Under the pieces are notes generated by a model. It saw nothing but the letters and a program-made list of their open reading frames with translations, had not been told where the DNA came from and did not search any database. Positions 12,801 through 22,800 of a DNA stretch of 64,000 nt are shown one piece after another. The position numbers and the translations under genes were made by a program. Source of the stretch: Liolophura sinensis (taxonomy: Eukaryota; Mollusca; Polyplacophora; Chitonida; Chitonidae); contig NC_088299.1 of assembly GCF_032854445.1 (NCBI RefSeq), positions 17,973,608 through 18,037,607 of the forward strand. The letters are read 5' to 3'. Positions within the stretch are counted from its first letter, which is position 1. Each line of letters begins with the position of its first letter.

Positions 12801-13794
12801 GACTTGGACGTTAAACCATAAGTGTTCATTCGAAAAAAAGACATAGCCAACTTGAAGAATTTTTTCAATTATACAATGGCGGTCAGAAGAAAAGTCATTT
12901 AAGTAATATAATAATACCGTCATTTGAGGGTTCGCTATCATAGAAAATGTACATTCCAATAACAGTTATGCTGGGTATGTGTTCATACTAAATCCATAAG
13001 TGACTGTAGGTATAATGTTTATGCTCACCCATCAGCCATCCGGCCAGCAGTCGTATGGCCCAGACCGGCACAGTGCAGCCGGAGAACACGGGCTGGATGA
13101 TGTACAAGGCGGCCGTGTACGCCAGCAGTGCCCAGAACGGCCCCGCGATGAGAACGACGTAGCCCCACATGATAAGGAAGCCTGGCAGAGGCCCGAACAC
13201 CCGCATCACATAGGCGTAAGGCCCACCCGCCGTCGGCAGGAGGGTGCCAAGCTCGGCGAAGCAGAGTGCCAACATGAGGTTGATGAGTCCGCCGACGAGC
13301 CAGACGATGAGGGCGGCACCCACGGAACCCGAATACCCCAGGATGGCCGTAGGGGCGATGAACACGGAAGAGCTTCCAGTCACCGCCACCATGATGGCTG
13401 TGCAGTGGATCAAAGTCAGAGATTTCTTCAACTGGACATCATTCTTTTTTGAATCACTGGGAGTTCCTTGTGGCGTCTTTCCTGTGCCGTCGGGCGCCGT
13501 TCCGTTAGCTCTTTCCGGAGTGTCGGATGTTTGGTCGTTATCAGGTTCTTCAATAGTAAAGATTCCACTACTGGTGCTTGAACTGGCTGACAAGCCGTCC
13601 CCACTCCCTTGATCAGCCCTCTTTCTAACCCCTGGGGCGGCCCCAGGCCTCAGGCCGACTCGAGATCCTTCCCCTAGATCTACATCACGGAACGCGAGAT
13701 TGTCCAGTCCTTCCAGCTTATGAACGCCTATGACCACCGGTTCGTCAGAAATACCATCGGTGGACCCTTGTCCCTTTCTCTTAAACATCGGCAT
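3835..13794 (-). CDS. SLC7-family amino acid transporter light chain (SLC7-1)
   Basis: Nine exons, all with GT-AG introns: 13794-13029, 12207-12082, 11779-11680, 10801-10633, 10229-10126, 6673-6576, 6172-6023, 4456-4279 and 3887-3835, giving about 580 aa. The protein resembles heteromeric amino acid transporter light chains (LAT/y+LAT/b0,+AT type), plasma-membrane exchangers with 12 helices that pair with an SLC3 heavy chain. The family Cys for that disulphide is visible (residue ~240, 'PVFSGCTVPVW'). About 120 hydrophilic residues precede helix 1, much longer than usual. The usual GSG of helix 1 reads SSS (residues ~141-143). Exon 6 is 98 nt against 97 in the paralogue at 58818-63690: an extra C in a C-run near 6594 shifts the frame just before 'PAIFVL', and exon 7 is then read correctly. 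This is either a sequencing error or a disabling mutation. Start: first Met of the open exon. The last exon ends 'LIEKATLAIQYTLDLTKTG' plus stop and aligns with the paralogue. Confidence 0.88.
5286..5985. repeat. 31-bp minisatellite in SLC7-1 intron 7, ~22 copies
   Basis: The unit is 31 bp ('ccggtaagctttacgg' plus 'ttccagccgtattat'), alternating with a 'gatgcagccgtattat' variant. The first part is an imperfect palindrome around AAGCTT. The array starts about 37 bp inside the intron from the exon 7 donor (minus strand). I see no exon-derived bases in the unit. Confidence 0.95.
6280..6440. repeat. Degenerate ~45-50-bp repeat in SLC7-1 intron 6
   Basis: Three or four diverged copies of a unit like 'ggacgacggagaggaaatat' followed by 'aggcctactgga'. 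Old and imperfect. Confidence 0.5.
6977..7561 (+). mobile_element. TTAA-flanked MITE with long inverted ends, copy 1
   Basis: A 585-bp element bounded by TTAA on both sides (6973-6976 and 7562-7565). The ends read AGGAGAAGAAAAC and GTTTTCTCCACCT. Inverted similarity extends about 150 bp inward: 'gtatggtgggtatttggg' near the left and its complement near 7420. There is no transposase frame. TTAA duplication is typical of piggyBac-type transposition, but family membership is inference. It sits in SLC7-1 intron 5. Related copies are at 15811 and 57916. Confidence 0.8.
7566..9775. other. SLC7-1 intron 5 interior, nothing recognised
   Basis: AT-rich sequence with no exon, no tandem repeat and no clear mobile element. 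A short tRNA-like phrase ('ggtagctcagccggta' near 9270) is too incomplete to call a gene or a SINE. Confidence 0.5.
9780..9990 (-). repeat. SINE body fragment (second SINE family)
   Basis: Contains 'gtcacattttactgacaccg' and 'gaccgccaagcgcact', which match the body of the fuller copy at 31985-32262. The tRNA-like head is absent. It lies in SLC7-1 intron 5. Confidence 0.55.
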
Positions 13795-15806
13795 AGTTCA
13801 CGCAGCCTGGCACAAAAATATTATATAATACCGGTCAGCACTGTTCCCATAAATATTCTAATGCGGTGTGATAGGAGGGCAGTGCACATGTATAACTGAC
13901 TGTGAGCACAACTCTGTATGAAGCCCACCTGAGGTTGACGGCCCTTATGTACAACAGGATGTCACTGTTACCGAGGCCTCTGACAGTGACGAAAATAGAT
14001 TCGGGATTCACAGAAATCCAGTGTTCTCTAAGAGCCAAGTTTTATGAGTAGACAATCAGTGTCCGGGTGATCCGTGACGTCACACCGGCTCTCGTGCAGT
14101 CACAGCATATCTCCGGGAACCTAAGTTCCGATGTGTGCTGCTTAGGAGTCCAGTTTTAAAATCTCACTCATTGTTTCTTGTCTTCTCCAAGCAGACCGGA
14201 TGCGTCCCTACACATTCCCGTACTTGCATACACAACTGTACTGCCATACATGTATGGGTGAAATGTTTAGTGTGTAGATAAGCCTATTTATGCAGCTGAT
14301 TGGTATTCAGTGCCATGCCATACCTAAGGGCTTTACACTTACACAACGGTCGTGGCTTTGTGAATGAAAACAAAAACACCGCCCTTTACAACGTAACTAC
14401 CAAACTTCCTGATTTAAAGCTGCTATGGAACCAACGAGAGATAGATTCGAATCTGCGACTCCAATGGTTAAGGGCCTAACGACAGAGGCGAGATTAACAT
14501 GATATGGCGATTAATGGTTCTGCGATGACCCTTATGTTTACTCGAAATACGTGTCACCTGCGTCGTCAAATCATCAGTGTATAGATAACGTGAACTGTAT
14601 ACCTGTGTTGTGTTGATTGGTTTTATCGGGAAATAATGCTGATACACAGTACGCCCATTTTAGTCCACCATCCACTGGAGAGCAATGAAGGCTGTTCAGG
14701 GCAGTGACACCTGTTGACACGTTTGATGCCAACATTTTATTTGTAGTCTGCTGTAATCTTGTTTACAATTCTTCAGTAGACCTCACTCCGGATTATATTT
14801 CAACAGACATTCTCATTACAGGAAATGTTTGTTGTCTGACATCACTTCCCGCCTCATCACATTGACCCCTGTCACCTCAATGTGGTTTAAGATTTATGTA
14901 CACTGGCAAGTGTTGGCAGTGATGTAAAGCGAACACAGATAGTTACTTCTGCTCTGTCAGGAGTATGGCCGATAGCCTCCTTCTTTTTGACGACAGAGTG
15001 TTATTATTTTTATTTTGTGGGCTATTACTGTTCTATGCCATAGGAATCTAGAGACTTTTAGTACTTTATATTTGTGACTGGTACTTACGGTCGCAGTCTA
15101 TTTCCCTTGTAACAGGTTATCTACGAGGTGCCCGAAAATCCAAATCTATGACATGTTGATTTTTCCGAGAGTTGATTTTTAACAAGTTGCAACAAAGTGT
15201 TAAATTACAAGATTTTGGACCATTTTAAATGCGGAAAACAGTGCCCCAATGTGTTAATATGACATAAGATACTGTTAGATTTCAACACTTTCGAAACATG
15301 TTGTAAAGTGTAACGCATCACTTTAAACATTTTAAGAAGTGTTTACCTAGCATTATAAATGCTTTCTTTCTTTCACTACTGCCCCATGTTGGATTTGATA
15401 TTCTTAAATTTATAAATTTAATTTTCACCACTACTCTTCATACCGGAAATATGCAATTATTCAGTCAAATCCACTGGTTTCAAAATTGTCAGCACTTTAA
15501 GCTTACAACAACAATAGTGTTTATGGAGATTGTAGGAGATTGCACACTTCTATTACATCACCACAGGAACTTAAAATTGTTCGTACACGTTGAATTGCAA
15601 CCTCTGGACGTATTTGTCTTTAGTATCAACTTATTATGCTTAAACAACATTAGAGAGGTATTTTGTCATCACCCATTGATGATGGGAAAGTTTCCATGGG
15701 AACGAGACTGTCTAGTATATTCGTAAGGATATTTTCATAAACATGTTTTTTCTGGCTTCTATTAGTCAGACCTTCCTTTACTTTAAGCCTGACTGTCATC
15801 AAAGAG
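13795..15806. other. Intergenic region upstream of SLC7-1
   Basis: This stretch precedes the SLC7-1 start and should hold its promoter and 5' UTR. I cannot identify a TATA box, an upstream exon or a repeat with confidence. Confidence 0.45.
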
Positions 15807-15810
15807 TTAA

Positions 15811-16306
15811 AGGTAGAGAAAACAAAAAAATTACATAAAGTTCAGATGAAAGAATGCGAAAGAATTAGTTGTAAATGTGGTCTGGAATAGTTTTTTTTAA
15901 TCCGAAAGAGGAAAAGTCACGTGAAAATAATACTTGTATGATGGGTATATGGGACCACCACTTGGTATATATCGTCTTTGCATAATAATATTCTAAATAA
16001 GGATGTGATGCATGTCTGATCAATTTATTTGACTGTAAAATTGTTGTTTATATCCAAACATATGCAATTAATATGAATTATGATAATATTTATGAATATA
16101 TTAAAATATAAAATAATCACAATCAAGGTTGAACACATGTGTTAGCTGAAAAGAACAAATTCTAGTGCAAATACAAAAATATTTTCAAATACTCATTTCT
16201 TGTGAATAAAAGTTCGAAAAAATATTAAAGACCATCTTTGCAAATAAGTTTTCATGCTCTTTCATTTGATTTTGGCATCATTTTAAAGTAGGCCTATTCT
16301 TCTCCT
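15811..16306 (+). mobile_element. TTAA-flanked MITE, copy 2
   Basis: A 496-bp relative of the element at 6977, in the same orientation. It is flanked by TTAA (15807-15810 and 16307-16310), with ends AGGTAGAGAAAAC and ...CTTCTCCT. Shared internal blocks include 'aaggatgtgatgc', 'gttagctgaaaag' and 'caaattctagtgcaaa'. There is no coding capacity. Confidence 0.8.
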
Positions 16307-16317
16307 TTAAATATTCA

Positions 16318-16482
16318 GAGTACGTGGGAAGGTCTGTCAGCAACCTTCGGATGGTCATTGGTTTCACCCGGGCTCTCTCCGGTTTCCTCCAACCATAGTG
16401 CCGGCCGCCGTTTATAAGTGAAACATTCTTGAATACCAATCAAATAAATAAATAAATAAATAAATAAAATAAAATAAATATC
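16318..16482 (+). repeat. MetaSINE-like SINE, 5'-truncated
   Basis: Runs from 'acgtgggaaggtctgtcagc' through the GC-rich core ('ctccggtttcctcc') to 'aagtgaaacattcttgaata' and an AAATA-repeat tail. A second decayed tail ('cagcgtaaaacatt' plus AAATA units) follows to about 16535. It inserted a few bases past MITE copy 2. Confidence 0.8.
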
Positions 16483-17518
16483 CAGAAATACAGCGTAAAA
16501 CATTAAAATAAGTATACAAAATAAATAAATAAATCCACGTGCCTTCCAACGGTTTGACATGTCATAACCAGCCAGCTCTCTGTGGCTTACTCCGGGCTCG
16601 CGGGTTCCCTCCATAGTATGGCTCAGGAGTTTCCTCCATGTTATGCTTAGGGCCTACGGGATATGTGAGATCTTGCATGTGCTGGCATAGGTAACCGTTT
16701 ACGGATGCGTTCTGGTTTTGTCTGACTTTTGTCGTGTGTCAGTGTTTACTCTGGCATAATGTTGGGTGTTCTGGGGTTATATCTTTGTTCCAAAAAATGT
16801 TCTATCTGAAGTAACAATGCATTAGCAAAAATTCAAACACATATGGGTTGGTGTACTTCGTTTTTTATTTATTTGCCATACCATCTAAGAGTTTGTGAAA
16901 AGGAAAACATAATTCTTGTGGGGTAAACATTTGAACGAGAACATTTAAATGGCCGATACATGATTGATGGCACGACGGCCCTCCTCAGTTTCACCTATAA
17001 ACCTTTAGTTACCTGTAACTTAACTGAACAAGGTATGTGGACAATAAACATACCAGTCACGTGACTATAATACCGACATGACAGTGTGAACGTATACTGG
17101 AACATATTTTTGGAGAAAATGTAGAGGTAAGGAGGGATTTCTACAGCCATTATAAACAAAGGCGTCCTTATTACGTAATATACATGTTCAACATACCTGC
17201 AAATGATATCGACCTATCTGGTATTTTATTTTTATTTGTAAATAATCGGTTTTCCCAGATATTACGTCATGAAGACTCTTTTATGAGGTCAAACTGGAAA
17301 CCTGTGAAAATGTGTAAATGAACGAATGGAAAACCATGGATAACATTACTGTATCAAATTGGTTAAGACTTTCTTATGTAATTGCTTCCATGAAACACGT
17401 AAACAATAGCAATGTATAAAAAGTTAAAGGGTCTCTAAAACGTACAGTGTTCAAGGTGTAAAAATAACCCAGTGACAAAAATTCCACATTATGCTATGGT
17501 ATGTACAGTATAAAAATA

Positions 17519-19158
17519 CACTGTTGACCATAAAGTTGGAATAAAATATTTTAGCCACAATCCCAGAAGTTATATATTATTTTTCGCCTCAAAAATAACA
17601 TAAGCCGACACGAATTGATGCATAATCTCTCTCTACTACGTGTACAAAAATGTTTTATTCTATGCTAATATGAGAATTACATAAGAGGCTCTGATGGTAG
17701 TGATAAAAAGCCCTGTGCCTGGTGCTTCTCCAATGATCTTCATTCAGAGAGAGGTCAAATTATCTCGCGCATAACGGAGTTCTCGGTTTCGCATGGAACA
17801 AAAAGTAGTGTAGCGGGGATTCCGGCTATGCCTCGTGCTACTCCAATGCCAATACGCCGGAGAGTGATTGCCCTCCATCAAGAAGGCTACAAACAGTCCG
17901 ATGTTGCCGATTTTGTAGGCATATCGCAAAGTACAGTCAGCAAAATCATCAGACGTCATCGAGACGTGGGTCATTTGCGGCCACGTCAAACTCCAGGACG
18001 ACCACGACTGACTACGAGACGGGATGACCTCCGACTGCTCAATCTCTCTCGCACAAACCGGAAAATGTCTGCGAACCATCTTCGCCGTTTGTTGGCGGAG
18101 GCATTACGGAATCAATGTTTCCCGAACAACGGTGAATCGCAGATTACTTCAGCATGGTTATCGAGCAAGACGTTTGACCAAATGTCCCCGCCTAACCGCC
18201 CAACATAGAGTCCAAAGGCTTCGCTGGGCTAGGGAGCACAGACAATTGCAGTTAGGGCATTGGCGACATGTGCTCTTCACGGATGAGAGTCGCTTCTTCC
18301 TGAAACCTGTGGACGGAAGGCAAAGGGTTCGTCGTTTGCGAGGAGAAAGTCTTCGAAATAACTGTGTGCAGGAAAACAATCAAGGGGGTGGCGGTTCAGT
18401 AATGGTTTGGGCCGGTATTCACTATGGTGGAAAAGCGCCGTTGGTGGTGCCCGACGAAAACGTCAACGCCGTCGTGTACATTGATATCCTTGAAAACCAT
18501 TGCCTTCCATACGCACGAAGGGTTTATGGAGACAATTTTCGTTTGCAAGACGACAACGCTACACCACACAGGGCCGCTGCAACACGAGAATTTCTTCGGG
18601 CACAAGGGGTGGAGCAGTTACCTTGGCCATCATGTTCCCCTGATATGAACCCAATAGAACATGCCTGGGACAAGTTAGGGCGAGCCATCAACGCACGTGA
18701 CAATATTGCTGAAAATCTGCAAGAACTGGCACAGGCTCTGATCAATGAGTGGAACGTTCTGCCCATTGAATTCATTAACAATCTGGTCGACAGCATGTAA
18801 CGACGTCTTGACGCATTGATTCGTGTCAGGGGTGGTCATACGAGATATTAATGACTGTTTATCTTACAAACTGTATTGTCTGTAACTTATAATACGAAGG
18901 GAACAAATACGTTTATGTTTGTGATATGGAGACATTGCAATCCTTTCGTCTTGAAATGCCAGTTTTTGTTTTTACGCCGTTCTACAGCCTATAATCGATC
19001 CATTAAAGATTACAATAGGCTGATATGTGTAGAAAAGACCAACATTTGGTGTTATGCTGATATCTACGCCATAATCAAGCATTCAATACCGCGTACAATT
19101 AGAATAACTCCGAATTCAGTCGTCGAATTAATTTATTCCAACTTTATGGTCAACAGTG
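17519..19158 (+). mobile_element. Tc1-like DNA transposon, 1.64 kb, with TA duplications
   Basis: Both ends carry a 27-bp perfect inverted repeat that starts CACTGTTGACCATAAAGTTG and continues for seven more identical bases. The flanking dinucleotides are TA on both sides (17517-17518 and 19159-19160), the target-site duplication of the Tc1/mariner superfamily. The length (1640 bp) and a single internal transposase on the plus strand fit Tc1. Perfect ends suggest fairly recent arrival. It sits between the SLC7-1 start and the transglutaminase 3' end. Confidence 0.95.
17828..18800 (+). pseudogene. Tc1-like transposase, one frameshift
   Basis: The N-terminal part (17828 to about 18105) holds a paired-type helix-turn-helix ('HQEGYKQSDVADFVGIS') and the family's GRPR minor-groove motif ('TPGRPRLTT'). 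The C-terminal part (about 18105 to 18800) holds the DDE catalytic domain: 'LFTDESRF', 'QDDNATPH' and 'SPDMNPIEHAWD', with 34 residues between the second Asp and the Glu (DD34E, diagnostic of Tc1). The two parts lie in frames one base apart. The switch falls near 18100-18110, in 'gcattacggaatc', before 'GINVSRTTV'. Read through, the protein would be about 320 aa, slightly below the usual ~340. With one visible lesion it is probably non-autonomous, though a sequencing error would restore it. Confidence 0.9.
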
Positions 19159-19690
19159 TAGTTTAATGTAAATATTACCCACGGGTTTGTGTATACACTT
19201 TGCAGTTCACTATCAAATAAATCTCCAGAAATAACAAAAACTCTGCAGGACTTGTGTACATATGCTCACTTTCTAACGTACAGCTTAAAGAAGATGAACA
19301 CTGATATCTCAGAATGATACATTAGAATATATCAATGCGACATAATAACTTTCGTTTACATTTGTAGGGCTCGTTTCTGTTTGGTACATATATTTCTTTA
19401 ACATATTAGTACATTTTTACAAAGTATATTACTAAAATTTATTTTCAGTCTTATGTTCATTAACATCGAAAATATTGTTACATACAGGAAGACTTGTATG
19501 GCAGAGGGATCACGCATTTTATAAACATATGTCTACACACGGTATATGGTTACCAAAAGCTATTTTCAAAAGGGTCTACAAAGTTGACTTTGCTGCCTTC
19601 TTTATCTTACAATCTAATACCTTTGCTATCGGTAAGGGTAGTCCGCATGGGTAACGATATGACGTCAGAGTAGATGAAGCCTTCGCTCCT

Positions 19691-19835
19691 GGGCCCACTT
19701 ACTAAGAACTTCGTAAATAAATCTTTCGTAACTTTTCTCATAAGTGACGTCGCCTTATGGCACTATAATCTAGACAACGTTTCACGAAAAAAGTTACGAG
19801 AAATGTAACTTACGAAGTTTTGTGGAAGTGGTCCC
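19691..19835. repeat. Short foldback (inverted-repeat) element
   Basis: Two arms of about 45 bp face each other: 'gggcccacttactaagaact' then 'cttcgtaa...ttcgtaactttt' on the left, and 'aaaagttacgag...ttacgaag...ggaagtggtccc' on the right. It is about 145 bp in all, non-coding, and could form a hairpin. Likely a small MITE. It lies just past the transglutaminase stop codon, so possibly within its 3' UTR or flank. Confidence 0.6.
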
Positions 19836-19883
19836 TGCACGTGACGCCATCATACATACATATATGATTTGTGACGTCACCAT

Positions 19884-22800
19884 TCATGTATGAACAGTGA
19901 CATCAGCATGCATGTTTTCATTTATGACGTCAATTGGTGGGACGTCGATTTCAACTTGGCCCGTGATATCTGGAAGCTCCTTGCAGTCGAAATTAGCGAT
20001 GATGGCTCGATTACCCGCCTTTCTGGGTGTTAGACTGATAGTCTCTGAGAATTTACCTAAAGCTGGAACCGTTCTGAAAATAGAATTAGACAGTAGACAT
20101 GGGCTAATTTCAACACCAAAACATATACAGTTACAGAAAATCGTTCGATACGGGACGACCAGAATTCGACAAGCAATCGGAAACGTTAGTTTCAGTGTCT
20201 AGTTGTCTGGAACCCAAAGTAAGTGGAGTCAGCTATCTCCTAATTTTCTCAGTCAAGCGGTCTAAAAGGTTGACATGTATTGCTGGTGATTTGTGCTCAG
20301 ACTCTGGAGTCGTTCGAAACCCGGGTGGCCAAATTTTTTAACACTATGATCTGTGTGACATCCAGAATTGTAATCTGTAATGAAGAATGTGCTGTGGCAT
20401 TTCTAAAGGTCATCCAGCTACCTGGTCAATATCCTTGCAAAGATAATGCAATGAGAAGAGTTAGAAGGGATTAACTCACGTCTGCTTTGGGCGGATTATC
20501 TTGCCACTGGATCGCAATCCGGGTCCCTCCAGACGCAGGGACAACTCAGTTAACGGCACAGATAGAGGGTTCTCTACCTCCAGCAAAACCTCAAAAGGTT
20601 TGTCGATGATGTATGGGCCCCTCGGCTGTATAACGGAGAAATTAAACACATTTATTTCCTTGGTTGACCTTTAATACCATATTCAATTATTCAGTTATAT
20701 GGCTGTGGTCAAGTTTATAATAGGGGAAAGCCAGGGCGTCGGATTTGCTTATGCTTAAAGCTGTATTCGAACTGGCCACACCTTAATAATTTCAACGTTT
20801 TTTTTACTTCGCTCTACTACAGGAGATTCCTTGACTTTGTCCAGTCATACAATAGTTCGATCCAGTTACAGGGTAATCTAAGTTGGCTCATCAATGGAAA
20901 CCTCTCCGGACATATTTTCGCGTCATATCTATAAATCGATGTTGCATAATGATGCGCCCTCTCGTCTGCCATGCATACTTAAAATGGACATTCAGACTTG
21001 CCACAACTCCCCCACTCTAGGGTTTCATTGGTGGAAATATGCTGTAACATGTATTTGACCTGGACTTGAACTGCTCACCAAAGTTGTCAGTCAACCCTGA
21101 GAGTGTTCAGAAATGACCCAGCGTTTAGTGAGCAGTACTTTCTCCGCCACGGCACACCATTCGAATGTATCGATCGTATGCTCTGTACACCTGGTTTTAT
21201 ACAGAAAGGGGACGTAATCCGTATTAACACGTGAACGAGAAGAACTTCTTGGCAATTCAATGGTTGAAGTGGAGGTGTGGCTTCATAAATATTCACTTAA
21301 CTTACACAGGGACAGGTGTCCACTACCGTGTCTCCATTCTGTGACATAAACGACTGAACAGCCGTCACGAGTCGTTAGCTGTTGGTAGCAGCCAATGAAG
21401 GCTGTGAGGGAATACACATTCTTGTGCATTCTTATCGGAAATGACTTACGTCTCATCCGCAACAGCGCACTGTGTGATTGCATTGTTTGCCATAAATGTT
21501 GTACCCTCGTTTAGTGAGGTAATAAAGTGACCACATTCTTCACTGATATCTAGAACTGAAATGGTCAGGAATCCTGTCATCATAACTGTAAATATAAGTG
21601 TGACTCTCAAATGTATTCTACTCTCTGCTCTGCGTATACTTCCACAACAGTTCAAGGAATTGCTTTTGCTCCTTTGCGCTGACAATTTTTCACCCAGTTC
21701 TATGTGCCGAAAGTCTGAAATAAAGCAATATTATTATTAAAACACTGTATGTCCAGGTGACTTAAGAGACGCGTTGAGATAAAACGCCACTTACCGTGAC
21801 GATTATATCTGGGTGATCAAACGTAAACTCTTCCTCCTTCATGAAGCTTTCGTCGTTTTCACGCACCTTGCCGGCCACCTCCACCCTCATACCGTCCTCC
21901 CCGTGTAGCTTCTCCAGATAATCCTCCACGCTAATTGACACCGTCAGCAACTTACCTGTGCAATCAGAACAAAGAACTGGATGGTGTGTAGAGAACTGTG
22001 TGGTGTGTAGAGAACTGAGCGGTGTGTAGAGAACTGTGTGATGTGTAGAGAACTGTGTGGTGTGTAGAGAACTGTGTGGTGTGTTCAGAACTGAGCGGTG
22101 TGTAGAGAACTGTGTGGTGTGTACAGAACTGAACGGTGTGTAGAGAACTGAGTGGTGTGCAGAGAACTGTGTGGTGTGTAGAGAACTGTGTGGTGTGTAG
22201 AAAACTGGATGCCGTGTAGAGAACTGGATGGTGTGTAGAGAACTGGGAGGTGTGTAGAAAACTGGGAGGTGTGTAGAGAACTGTGTGGTGAGTAGAGAAC
22301 TGTGTGGTGTGTAGAGAACTTAGCGGTGTGTAGAGAACTGTGTGATGTGTAGAGAACTGTGTGGTGTGTAGAGAACTGTGTGGTGTGTTGAGAACTGAGC
22401 GGTGTGTAGACAACTGTGTGGTGTGTAGAGAACTGAACGGTGTGTAGTGAATTGTGTGGTGTGTACAGAACTGTGCGATGTGTAGAGAACTGTGTGGTGT
22501 GTAGAGAACTGTGCGGTGCGTAGAGAACTGTGTGGTGTGTAGAGAACTGTGCGGTGTGTAGAGAACTGTGTGGTGTGTAGAGAACTGTGCGGTGTGTAGA
22601 GAACTGTGTGGTGTGTAGAGAACTGAGCGGTGTGTAGAGAACTGTGTGGTGTGTAGAGACCTGTGCGATGTGTAGAGAACTATGTGGTGTGTAGAGAACT
22701 GAGTGGTGTGTAGAGAACTGTGTGGTGTGTAGAGAACTGTGCGGTGTGTAGAGAACTGTGCGGTGTGTAGAGAACTGTGTGGTGTGTGGAAAACTGTGTG

